A stretch of DNA of 6,065 bases from Planctomycetota bacterium. Its GTDB lineage: Bacteria > Planctomycetota > UBA11346. Location of the stretch: assembly GCA_007131555.1 (NCBI GenBank), contig SLQH01000073.1, forward strand, positions 1 to 6,065. Direction: 5' to 3'. Numbering within the stretch: position 1 is the first letter of the stretch; the number at the start of each line of letters is the position of its first letter. Made by a program: the position numbers and the translations under genes. Under the pieces are notes generated by a model. It was not told the DNA's origin, ran no database searches, and saw nothing but the letters and a program-made list of their open reading frames with translations. Shown here piece after piece: positions 1 to 5,785 of this stretch.

Positions 1-24
1 AGCACGTATCGCCGCAGATGTCAT
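1..24 (-). CDS. Possible start of a divergent gene, cut by the window edge
   Basis: On the minus strand an ATG at 24-22 opens a frame that stays open to the window edge (MTSAAIRA, eight codons). A run of five G (minus strand, plus positions 36-32) lies seven bases upstream and could serve as ribosome binding site. A promoter-like pair on the same strand (162-190) would produce a leader of roughly 130 bases. Eight residues are too few to recognise a product. Plus-strand frames are also open here, to stops at 85-87, 120-122 and about 136, so the edge could instead be the tail of a plus-strand gene. Low confidence. Confidence 0.3.
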
Positions 25-27
25 TTC

Positions 28-49
28 AGCACCCCCTTGCAACGGTGCT
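28..49 (-). promoter_or_regulatory. Hairpin over the putative ribosome binding site of the edge gene
   Basis: AGCACC (28-33) and GGTGCT (44-49) form a perfect 6-bp inverted repeat around a 10-base loop. Read on the minus strand, the G-run that would serve as Shine-Dalgarno sequence lies partly in the 3' arm and partly in the loop, just before the ATG at 24. Folding could therefore mask it. The stem is short and the downstream gene unproven, so a regulatory role is only a suggestion. Confidence 0.25.
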
Positions 50-120
50 CTCAGGCGGACTGCGCGGGCCTTACAGGGCAGGCGTAGCGTCTCGTTTGCA
101 GTGGGATTACGGACACCGAT

Positions 121-169
121 GATTACCTCCTATTGATTACCTACCTATTGATTACCTATTGATTATAGG
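121..169. repeat. Degenerate tandem repeats, GATTACCTATT type
   Basis: Three complete units and one partial unit follow head to tail: GATTACCTCCTATT (121-134), GATTACCTACCTATT (135-149), GATTACCTATT (150-160) and GATTATAGG (161-169). The units differ by insertion of CCT or ACCT, which suggests slippage. The stretch is AT-rich compared with its surroundings and lies between two probable divergent genes. It could be an operator array or simply a microsatellite-like tract. Confidence 0.75.
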
Positions 170-190
170 TGATGGATATGCCTTTGTGCA
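162..190 (-). promoter_or_regulatory. Sigma70-like promoter firing leftwards
   Basis: On the minus strand a perfect TATAAT (plus 167-162) follows TGCACA (plus 190-185, four of six matches to TTGACA) after a 17-base spacer. Transcription would start near 155 and run through the GATTACCT repeats and the 28-49 hairpin towards the putative edge gene at 24. The -10 box lies in the last, partial repeat unit, so repeat number changes would alter the leader rather than promoter spacing. I found no equally good plus-strand promoter for the flavin enzyme. Confidence 0.35.
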
Positions 191-271
191 TCGCCGTGCG
201 TACCACGTCAGCGGGTTTCAGTTGTGGAATCACGATTGACCGATATGATGACGATCATCACCCGTTCCCGT

Positions 272-277
272 GGAAGG
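272..277 (+). promoter_or_regulatory. Ribosome binding site deciding the flavin enzyme start
   Basis: GGAAGG ends six bases before ATG 284. The upstream alternatives GTG 224, ATG 245 and ATG 248 have no comparable purine-rich motif, and the residues they would add (such as RSRGRRL) look like untranslated DNA rather than a barrel strand. Confidence 0.55.
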
Positions 278-283
278 CGTCTG

Positions 284-1732
284 ATGCCCATGCCCCCTTG
301 TGACGGCTCCCGATCGGGAGATGCCACCCCTCATGTCCCGCTCATCATCCAAGGAGGCATGGGGGTTGGCATATCAGCTTGGCCACTGGCTCGGGCGGTG
401 GCCAGTCGGGGGCAGATGGGGGTGGTTTCAGGAGTGGCCCTTGACCGGATCCTGGCCATCCGCTTGCAGGAGGGCGATCCTGGCGGGCATCACCATCGGG
501 CGCTGCGCCATTTCCCCATCCCGGGGGTCGCGCAACGGATCCTGGAACGATATGGTGATGCCGAGGCCTTTGCTCAAACCGGTCGGTACAGCTCGCCGCC
601 GATGTTCAGTGAGCGCCCGGAAACCGAGCTGCTGGAATTGGCAGTGGCGGCGGCCTTCGTCGAGGTATGGCTGGCCAAGGAAGGTCATGATGGTGTTGTT
701 GGCATGAACCTGCTGGAGAAGATCCAGACCCCCACCCTGCCCCTGATCTATGGCGCCATGTTGGCCGGAGTCGATTACGTCATCATGGGGGCCGGCATCC
801 CGCGTGACATTCCCACCCATATGGATCGTCTGGCCCGGCATGAGCCCTGCGCCCTGCGCCTGCATGTGGCCAATGGTGCCGATGGCGAGATGCTGTTCGA
901 TCCGGCGCTGTTCGGCCACGTTCTGCCGGCGATCAGGCGTCCTGGCTTTCTGGCGATCGTGTCGTCAGAGGTGCTGGCCCGGTCACTGGTGCGCAGTGGT
1001 GGGGTCAATGGGCTCATCGTTGAGGGGCATACCGCCGGTGGGCATAACGCGGCGCCGCGGCGGGGTCCGCCCGGCGAACGGTCTCCGGTCTATGGCCCGG
1101 ATGATGATGTGGCCTGCGAGCGAATTGCTGCTCTGGGGGTGCCGTTCTGGCTGGCTGGCGGCTTCGGCCATGGCGACGGCCTGATGCGCGCCCAGGCCAG
1201 TGGTGCCGTCGGGATCCAGGTCGGGACGGCCTTCGCCTTGTGCCGCGATTCGTCGATGGTGCCGGCCTTGCGCCGTCGTTGCGTCCAGGCCATTCTTGAT
1301 GGGACGGTCTCGGTGCGCACCGATGGCCGCTGCTCGCCGACCGGATTTCCGTTCAAGTTGCTCGATCTGGGTGGTACCGCCGGGGCCAGTGATGCGCCCC
1401 TGGTCGAGCGCATGCCCTGCCTGCATGGTTATCTGCGCCATGTCTATCGCCGGGACGACGGCTCCCTGGGGTGGCGTTGTCCCGCCGAGCCGACCAGTCT
1501 CTGGGCCGCCAAGGGTGGTCTGGCAGACGAATCGCTTGGCCGCATCTGTCTATGCAACGCCCTCATTGCGACCATCGGCCATCACCATGGTTGGCCCCGG
1601 CAGGAGCACGCCCTGCCGCTCGTCACCACCGGGGATGATATCAACTGCGTGGCCGCGATTGCCCAGACAGCAGGCCTTGATTATAGCGCCGCTGACGTAT
1701 TGGACGCCTTGTTGCCGCCGGCCGTCGGATGA
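284..1732 (+). CDS. Nitronate monooxygenase family FMN oxidoreductase
   Basis: A TIM-barrel flavoenzyme of the NMO/2-nitropropane dioxygenase family (also called NAD(P)H-dependent flavin oxidoreductases), probably cytoplasmic. Numbered from ATG 284 (482 residues), the N-terminal FMN-binding strand is IIQGGMGVGIS (21-31). VEGHTAGGHNAAPRRG (246-261) is the active-site segment, with His254 in the family's catalytic position. AGGFG (291-295) and GIQVGTAF (310-317) are the phosphate-binding loops. Beyond the barrel, PTGFPFK and a C-terminal region with cysteines at 379, 399, 422 and 424 (CPAEP, CLCN) mark the longer subfamily of about 470 residues, longer than classical NMOs of about 320-350. The frame opens earlier at GTG 224, but GGAAGG (272-277) sits six bases before ATG 284, so 284 is preferred. 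True substrate unknown; family members act on alkyl nitronates or as enoyl-ACP reductases (FabK). The next gene is convergent. Confidence 0.9.
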   Translation: MPMPPCDGSRSGDATPHVPLIIQGGMGVGISAWPLARAVASRGQMGVVSGVALDRILAIRLQEGDPGGHHHRALRHFPIPGVAQRILERYGDAEAFAQTGRYSSPPMFSERPETELLELAVAAAFVEVWLAKEGHDGVVGMNLLEKIQTPTLPLIYGAMLAGVDYVIMGAGIPRDIPTHMDRLARHEPCALRLHVANGADGEMLFDPALFGHVLPAIRRPGFLAIVSSEVLARSLVRSGGVNGLIVEGHTAGGHNAAPRRGPPGERSPVYGPDDDVACERIAALGVPFWLAGGFGHGDGLMRAQASGAVGIQVGTAFALCRDSSMVPALRRRCVQAILDGTVSVRTDGRCSPTGFPFKLLDLGGTAGASDAPLVERMPCLHGYLRHVYRRDDGSLGWRCPAEPTSLWAAKGGLADESLGRICLCNALIATIGHHHGWPRQEHALPLVTTGDDINCVAAIAQTAGLDYSAADVLDALLPPAVG

Positions 1733-1798
1733 GTGGTCATGGGGTGGAACGGGGACGGGCTTCAACTTGTGGGCCTGATGCGAGACCATGCATGTCCC

Positions 1799-1822
1799 TG
1801 TTTGCTCACCTGTTTGCTCACC
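1799..1822 (+). repeat. 12-bp tandem duplication between convergent genes
   Basis: TGTTTGCTCACC occurs twice without a gap (1799-1810 and 1811-1822). It lies in the 129-base gap between the flavin enzyme stop and the peptidase stop. No intrinsic terminator with a stem and T-run is visible for either convergent gene in this gap. Confidence 0.7.
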
Positions 1823-1856
1823 AAAGTGTATGGAGGCATAACGTTGAACTTGCTCG

Positions 1857-1871
1857 CGCGGCTAGTCCGCG
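1857..1871. repeat. Short hairpin over the peptidase stop codon
   Basis: CGCGG (1857-1861) and CCGCG (1867-1871) are perfect inverted arms around a five-base loop that holds the peptidase stop (CTA on plus, TAG on minus). No T-run follows on either strand, so it is at best a weak terminator. CGTTGAAC also occurs as a direct repeat at 1842-1849 and 1870-1877, either side of this hairpin. Confidence 0.35.
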
Positions 1872-2803
1872 TTGAACGGAGCGATTTGTTGAGTGCTTTC
1901 GTTCTCTTGGGCAGCGTCGATGAGTCCCCATGTGAACGCAGAAAAACCAAAGGTCACGACAAGGTACACTAGAATCAGGAAAAAAGTCTTTGGTACGCTT
2001 GGAAAATTCTTATTAACACGTAGCCACATGTTGTTGATCAGATCGGGTAGTCCGTTGATATTATTTCCCTCTTCAAAATAGGGGTTCGCCGTCATGAGCG
2101 CATTTCTGATTTTGGCTATTTTCTCTTCTGTGATGTCTCCGTCCTTAAAGCCCGCTTCCAGTCTTAAATCACGAGCAACTTTGGCCATCTGATAGGAAAT
2201 GCTTATTGTTGACAGCATGAATAAGGCGGCGATCCCAAACAGCCAAGAACCGTATATGTAAGATAGATATCCAAGTCCAATTATAGCGATGACCGTGAAC
2301 CATAACTCAGCCTTCGGAAACCGGTTGAAGAGCGTTTCGTTCAAAAACTGCCCTCCATCAAGCGGCATTATCGGCAGAAGGTTAAAGGCGCTAAGGAAAA
2401 AGGACATGTAGGCATACTCGAAAAACAGCGTTTCATTTGTGGCGACTCCCAATGCCACAGACACAAAGCAGCTTAAAAAGCCCACAAACGGACCAAGAAT
2501 CGAGATCATTGCAATTTTATAGGCATCCGGCTCTTTGCTTTCCCCGCTTGCGATGCCGCCAAGCAGGGGCAAGAACATCATTTTCAGATTCTTGTATTTG
2601 TATAATCTCATAGCCAGGAGGTGACCTAACTCATGGACAAAAATGGCAATCGCCAGTAGCGCAATAACTTTTATCTCCCACGCGATGACGCCTAAGCCAA
2701 TGAACGCAAATAAGCTGACCCCAAGTAGCAGCCAAGCACTCAAGGGGTTGCCTGTCTTTTTCGGACCGGACTTGATTGTCTCGTATATTTCAGCGTTATC
2801 CAT
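1862..2803 (-). CDS. M50 / site-2-type membrane zinc metallopeptidase
   Basis: A 313-residue polytopic inner-membrane protein. HELGH (57-61) inside a hydrophobic helix provides two zinc-binding histidines and the catalytic glutamate of M50 peptidases. NLLPIMPLDGGQ (141-152) is the second family motif, whose Asp149 is the third zinc ligand. Hydrophobic segments lie at about 22-40, 45-65, 98-120, 127-145, 166-200 (probably two) and 273-294. A charged stretch at 205-270 is probably soluble; no PDZ domain is visible between the motifs, unlike RseP. Such enzymes cleave membrane-spanning substrates, often anti-sigma factors, but none is encoded nearby. The start is supported by GGTGGG six bases before ATG 2803 on the minus strand. 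The gene is much more AT-rich than its neighbours (two hand-counted 60-base lines gave 48% and 43% GC, against 70% for one glycosyltransferase line) and points against them, which suggests acquisition. Substrate and role unknown. Confidence 0.88.
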   Translation of the reverse strand: MDNAEIYETIKSGPKKTGNPLSAWLLLGVSLFAFIGLGVIAWEIKVIALLAIAIFVHELGHLLAMRLYKYKNLKMMFLPLLGGIASGESKEPDAYKIAMISILGPFVGFLSCFVSVALGVATNETLFFEYAYMSFFLSAFNLLPIMPLDGGQFLNETLFNRFPKAELWFTVIAIIGLGYLSYIYGSWLFGIAALFMLSTISISYQMAKVARDLRLEAGFKDGDITEEKIAKIRNALMTANPYFEEGNNINGLPDLINNMWLRVNKNFPSVPKTFFLILVYLVVTFGFSAFTWGLIDAAQENESTQQIAPFNAD

Positions 2804-2822
2804 TTTTTGCCCACCAGTCTTG

Positions 2823-2868
2823 TTAGGCGGCCAGCTTCCTGATACGCATCAGGTGGCCGGCCGCCTAA
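2823..2868. repeat. 46-nt imperfect palindrome upstream of the peptidase gene
   Basis: Two 21-base arms (2823-2843 and 2848-2868) surround the loop ACGC. The outer ten bases, TTAGGCGGCC against GGCCGCCTAA, pair perfectly, as do the inner six, CCTGAT against ATCAGG. Only positions 2833/2858 and 2837/2854 are true mismatches, with one possible G-U pair. It lies 20 bases upstream of the peptidase ATG on the minus strand and would sit in its leader RNA. It has no T-run on either side, so it is not a standard terminator. It could be a protein-binding palindrome, a leader structure or a REP-like element. Confidence 0.8.
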
Positions 2869-2884
2869 TCGGTTCGTGGTGTTC

Positions 2885-2912
2885 ATGATTACGGCGTCCT
2901 CCTGTCTGTCAA
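2885..2912 (-). promoter_or_regulatory. Candidate promoter of the peptidase gene
   Basis: On the minus strand a perfect TTGACA (plus 2912-2907) is followed after 16 bases by AATCAT (plus 2890-2885, four of six matches to TATAAT). Transcription would begin near 2878 and give a leader of about 75 bases that contains the whole 2823-2868 palindrome. AGGAGG (plus 2903-2898) lies in the spacer. It could instead be a ribosome binding site for a short frame starting at 2886, so the assignment is uncertain. Confidence 0.4.
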
Positions 2913-2987
2913 CCGTGCTCAGACGTCTGCCTGATTCGCAGCCCCAGCGGCTTGCGCATCGCCCCCCATTGGTCACCATGTGCGCCC

Positions 2988-3524
2988 ATGCACTGGCGGG
3001 GTCTGGTTGATGAGGAGGGGATGGGCCGGCTGGCCCAGGCTGTGGCTCCGGTCCTGCGGGCTGGTGACCGGGTGCTGCTGGAGGGGCCCTTGGGGGCCGG
3101 CAAGACCACCTGGGTGCGTCATCTGGTGGCCGCCTTGGGGGGTGATCCGGGCCTGGTGTCCAGCCCGACCTACACTGTGCTGCATGTCTATGACCATGCC
3201 CAGCCGGTGGTGGTGCATGTTGATGCCTACCGCTTGCAGGGGGCTGATGAGCTGGCTGCCCTGGGCTTTGATGAGCTGGTTGATGATGCCGTGGCGTGCA
3301 TCGAGTGGGCTGGGCGGGTGCCCGGTGTCGCTGACCATGGTCGGGCCTGGCGGGTGGTCCTGGAGCATGCCGATGGCCGGCGTCAGGTCACGGTCTTTCC
3401 TCCGTCTGATCAGGATGTACCCTGCGCTTTGCCCATGATTGACGGTGGTTCAGTCGCTGGCTGTGCCACTGTAGGACAAGCCGACATCAACGCCCAGGCC
3501 AGGTCTCGGAATCAGCTATCATGA
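2988..3524 (+). CDS. tsaE: TsaE, ATPase of tRNA t6A37 synthesis
   Basis: TsaE (YjeE) is the cytoplasmic ATPase that works with TsaB and TsaD to place threonylcarbamoyl on A37 of ANN-decoding tRNAs. Numbered from ATG 2988 (178 residues), the Walker A loop is GPLGAGKTT (33-41, Lys39). It is followed by the family motifs SPTYTV (59-64), HVDAYRL (77-83, Asp79) and CIEWAGRVP (104-112, with the conserved Glu-Trp). The core ends near residue 138 after the last strand (RRQVTV). A tail of about 40 residues follows without recognisable features, making the protein somewhat longer than the usual 150-160. The frame also opens at TTG 2952, but ATG 2988 gives the usual spacing of about 32 residues before the P-loop; neither has a strong ribosome binding site. 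The stop overlaps the next start (ATGA). Confidence 0.93.
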   Translation: MHWRGLVDEEGMGRLAQAVAPVLRAGDRVLLEGPLGAGKTTWVRHLVAALGGDPGLVSSPTYTVLHVYDHAQPVVVHVDAYRLQGADELAALGFDELVDDAVACIEWAGRVPGVADHGRAWRVVLEHADGRRQVTVFPPSDQDVPCALPMIDGGSVAGCATVGQADINAQARSRNQLS

Positions 3525-5509
3525 CATCATCTCAGCAGTCGATCGTGATCGAGCCCAGCCCTGACGGCGGCGATCCCCTGGTCCAGGCCTATCTGAGCCG
3601 CAATCGTTCCTGTTGCGCCTTCCGCATCTTTTCCTGGGGCTGGTTGGTGATCGGGGCCTTGGCCTGTCTGATGGGTGGGCTGCTGGCCAACCTGTTGTTT
3701 GCGCCCTTGCCCATACCCTTGGAGCCGGACGAGACGGTCGAACCGTTGGTGCTGATTGTCGCTGACGCCTGGTTTGGTGATGTCACCTGGTCGGTTCTGG
3801 GCATGATCGGCGGTGGTCTGCTGGCGGCCATGGCCGGGCGCGTGATCCGCTCGCGGGGCATCTCGGCGGCCCATGAGCCCCTGTTGATGATTCCGGTGGT
3901 CGTCTTGCCCTACCTGGCCAGCCGTGATCACCTAGTCGCCGCGCTGGCCATCACCGGCCTGCTCAGCCTGATCTATTTCGGGGCCATCGTCTTCCGCCTG
4001 ATGGCCCTCACGGTTTCGGGCCAGACCCACGGTCATCATGAGGATGATCTGCATGAGCCCGAGGGTGGTTGGCCGGTGTACACGGTGCTGCTGCCCTTGT
4101 ATCGCGAGACCGAGGTGGCCTCCAAGATCCTGACCAATATCCAGGCTCTTGACTACCCAGCCGACAAGCTGGATGTCAAGTTCATGCTGGAGGCCGATGA
4201 TCCCGCCACCCGAGAGGCGATCGAATCGGCCGAGCTGCCGCCCTATGTCGAAGTGGTCGTGGCCCCAGATGCCCAGCCCAAGACCAAGCCACGGGCCTGC
4301 AATCATGGCCTGGTGCGGGCGCGGGGCGAGTTTCTGGTCATCTACGATGCCGAGGATCGCCCCCAGCCGGACCAGCTGAAGCAGTCGGTGCTGGCTTATC
4401 GTCATCTTGTCAACCAGCCTCGGACCCGCCGTCATGTGATGGGGCTGATCGGATGGTTGCTGGTGGCGCTGGGTCTGACCGGCATTGGCTTGGCGATGTT
4501 CGGGCCGGCTGGTGATCTGCTCCTGCATGTGACGCAGCGCCTGAGTGTCGGACTGGTGTCCTTGGCGGTCCTGGTCGTCGGCAGCCTGGTTGAACATCAA
4601 GCCCGGGCTCGTGGTGCGGTAGCCTGTCTCCAGGCCCAATTGGCCTATCACAACCATAGCCAGAATCTCCTGACTCGCTGGTTCGCCCTGGAGTACAACG
4701 TCTGGTTTCAGCGCTATCTGCCGGGCCTGGTGCGCCTGGGCGGGCCGATTCCCCTGGGCGGGACCTCCAACCACTTCCGCACCGATGTCCTGCGCCAGCT
4801 TGATGGCTGGGACCCCTTCAACGTCACCGAGGACTGCGATCTTGGCATTCGTCTGTACATGGCCGGCTACCGCACCGAGATGCTCGACAGCGTCACCTGG
4901 GAGGAGGCCAACAGCCGGGTTGGCAATTGGCTGCGTCAGCGCAGTCGCTGGATCAAGGGCTATCTGGTGACCCATTTCGTGTGGTGTCGCCGGCCCCTGG
5001 CGGTGTTGGGGCGCTTTGGGCCTTGGGGGGCCTTCGCCTTCATCGTGTCGATCTTTGGGGTCGGGGGGCTGTCGGTGCTCAATCTGGTCCTGTGGCTGGC
5101 CATGCTGGTCTATGTGGTTTTGCTGAGTGTGGACATGATGCACGGTTATGGTTTGTGGGAGTTGTTGTCGAGTGCCGCTGATCGGCCCTTGGAACATGCC
5201 CGTCTGAGCTGGCAGATGGTGTATTATGGAGCCGACCAGGATCCCCTGTGGTCGGGCCTGAGCGTCTTTTTCGCCATCACCTCAGCGGTGCTGTTGATGG
5301 CCAATGTGCTGTTTGTGCTCATCAACCTGATCTTTGGGCGACGACCGGGTCAGCGCGGTCTGGTGCTGGCCGCCCTGTTGAGCCCCTTGTATTGGGTCCT
5401 GATCTCCCTGGGCGCCTGGAAGGGTCTGTGGCAGCTGGTCTTCAAACCGCATTACTGGGAGAAGACGGTACACGGCCTCGATCATGATCCAGGAGCTGGT
5501 GAGGAATAG
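3521..5509 (+). CDS. Polytopic family-2 glycosyltransferase, cellulose-synthase-like
   Basis: A 662-residue inner-membrane processive-type GT2 enzyme that probably builds or exports a polysaccharide from nucleotide sugars; the glycan cannot be told from sequence. N-terminal hydrophobic segments lie at about 36-62, 85-106 and 119-163. The cytosolic GT-A domain starts at YTVLLPLYRE (187-196). Its motifs are MLEADD (222-227), the metal-binding YDAEDRP (275-281), PLGGTSNHFRTDVL (411-424), the catalytic TED (436-438) and QRSRW (473-477, the QxxRW acceptor motif). C-terminal membrane segments lie at about 502-535, 580-606 and 612-632, and the end FKPHYWEKTVHGL is typical of this proteobacterial family. 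Oddly, residues about 295-365 carry two extra hydrophobic helices inside the catalytic domain. ATG 3521 overlaps the tsaE stop by four bases, which predicts translational coupling. No PilZ domain is seen. Confidence 0.88.
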   Translation: MTSSQQSIVIEPSPDGGDPLVQAYLSRNRSCCAFRIFSWGWLVIGALACLMGGLLANLLFAPLPIPLEPDETVEPLVLIVADAWFGDVTWSVLGMIGGGLLAAMAGRVIRSRGISAAHEPLLMIPVVVLPYLASRDHLVAALAITGLLSLIYFGAIVFRLMALTVSGQTHGHHEDDLHEPEGGWPVYTVLLPLYRETEVASKILTNIQALDYPADKLDVKFMLEADDPATREAIESAELPPYVEVVVAPDAQPKTKPRACNHGLVRARGEFLVIYDAEDRPQPDQLKQSVLAYRHLVNQPRTRRHVMGLIGWLLVALGLTGIGLAMFGPAGDLLLHVTQRLSVGLVSLAVLVVGSLVEHQARARGAVACLQAQLAYHNHSQNLLTRWFALEYNVWFQRYLPGLVRLGGPIPLGGTSNHFRTDVLRQLDGWDPFNVTEDCDLGIRLYMAGYRTEMLDSVTWEEANSRVGNWLRQRSRWIKGYLVTHFVWCRRPLAVLGRFGPWGAFAFIVSIFGVGGLSVLNLVLWLAMLVYVVLLSVDMMHGYGLWELLSSAADRPLEHARLSWQMVYYGADQDPLWSGLSVFFAITSAVLLMANVLFVLINLIFGRRPGQRGLVLAALLSPLYWVLISLGAWKGLWQLVFKPHYWEKTVHGLDHDPGAGEE

Positions 5510-5510
5510 A

Positions 5511-5528
5511 ATGACAGGTCGCTGTCAT
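5511..5528 (+). terminator. Hairpin directly after the glycosyltransferase stop
   Basis: ATGACAG (5511-5517), the loop GTCG and CTGTCAT (5522-5528) form a perfect 7-bp stem starting two bases after the stop codon. No T-run follows (CGCCCTGCC), so it is not a classical intrinsic terminator. It may stabilise the 3' end of the message or assist termination weakly. Confidence 0.35.
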
Positions 5529-5575
5529 CGCCCTGCCCCGCTGGCGCTCGGTGTCGTTGCTCGTGATCGAGAGTC

Positions 5576-5695
5576 GCGGGATCTACAGGCCGTATGACGG
5601 CTGTCGTGGCGACGTCCAGGCTGGTATTGGGCGAAGGCATGGCATCCACGCGTCTGCACGCGGGCCAAGGCCCGGTGCTCCGTGGTGGGTTTGGG
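5576..5695. repeat. Long direct repeat, copy 1
   Basis: These 120 bases are identical to 5946-6065, an offset of exactly 370. Similarity continues leftwards with mismatches to about 5564, and more weakly to about 5534. Internal structure: an 8-bp stem with one bulged G (ACAG, bulge, CCGT, loop ATG, ACGGCTGT; 5585-5604), and a strong 23-base hairpin (5656-5678) in which GCAC and CGGGCC pair with GGCCCG and GTGC around AA with one bulged G. Such stem-loop content fits a REP-like or small non-coding repeat element. No open frame looks coding. Confidence 0.9.
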
Positions 5696-5727
5696 GTGGG
5701 CGGTGGTTTTTGGGCAGGGCTGGAGGG
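5687..5727 (+). other. G-run cluster with quadruplex potential
   Basis: Six runs of three or four G lie at 5687-5689, 5693-5696, 5698-5700, 5712-5714, 5717-5719 and 5725-5727. One 11-base loop separates the third and fourth runs, so any four-run quadruplex would need an extended loop. The cluster starts inside direct repeat copy 1 and continues past it. Confidence 0.35.
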
Positions 5728-5785
5728 TGGTGGACGGATGCCGTGGGTGATTGATGAAAGGGATCTGGTATTTGGTGGTGGAACG

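Noticed and set aside
1..120. Thiamine-pyrophosphate or glycine-type riboswitch on the minus strand (CCTGAGAGCACC resembles a CTGAGA element)
   Set aside because: Only the short CTGAGA piece matches. The other conserved parts of either riboswitch are missing.
351..361. AAGGAGG followed by ATG inside the flavin enzyme, looking like an internal start
   Set aside because: The spacing is only one base, and the bases encode the conserved FMN-binding IIQGGMG strand, so the match is due to the protein sequence.
1733..1861. Bidirectional terminator expected between the convergent flavin enzyme and peptidase genes
   Set aside because: No GC-rich stem followed by a T-run was found on either strand; only the weak 5-bp hairpin at 1857-1871.
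1733..1972. 79-codon plus-strand frame bridging the flavin enzyme and the peptidase
   Set aside because: Most of it is antisense to the peptidase C-terminus, it contains the 12-bp duplication, and it shows no recognisable motif.
2822..2870. Integron attC site suggested by GTTAGGC and GCCTAAT at the ends of the palindrome
   Set aside because: In attC the order is RYYYAAC on the left and GTTRRRY on the right. Here the motifs are in the reverse order, and no integrase or cassette array is present.
3932..5197. 421-codon open frame on the minus strand opposite the glycosyltransferase
   Set aside because: It lies wholly antisense to a clearly recognisable GT2 gene. Its translation is rich in Gln, His, Pro and Gly with no motif, as expected from the complement of GC-rich codons.
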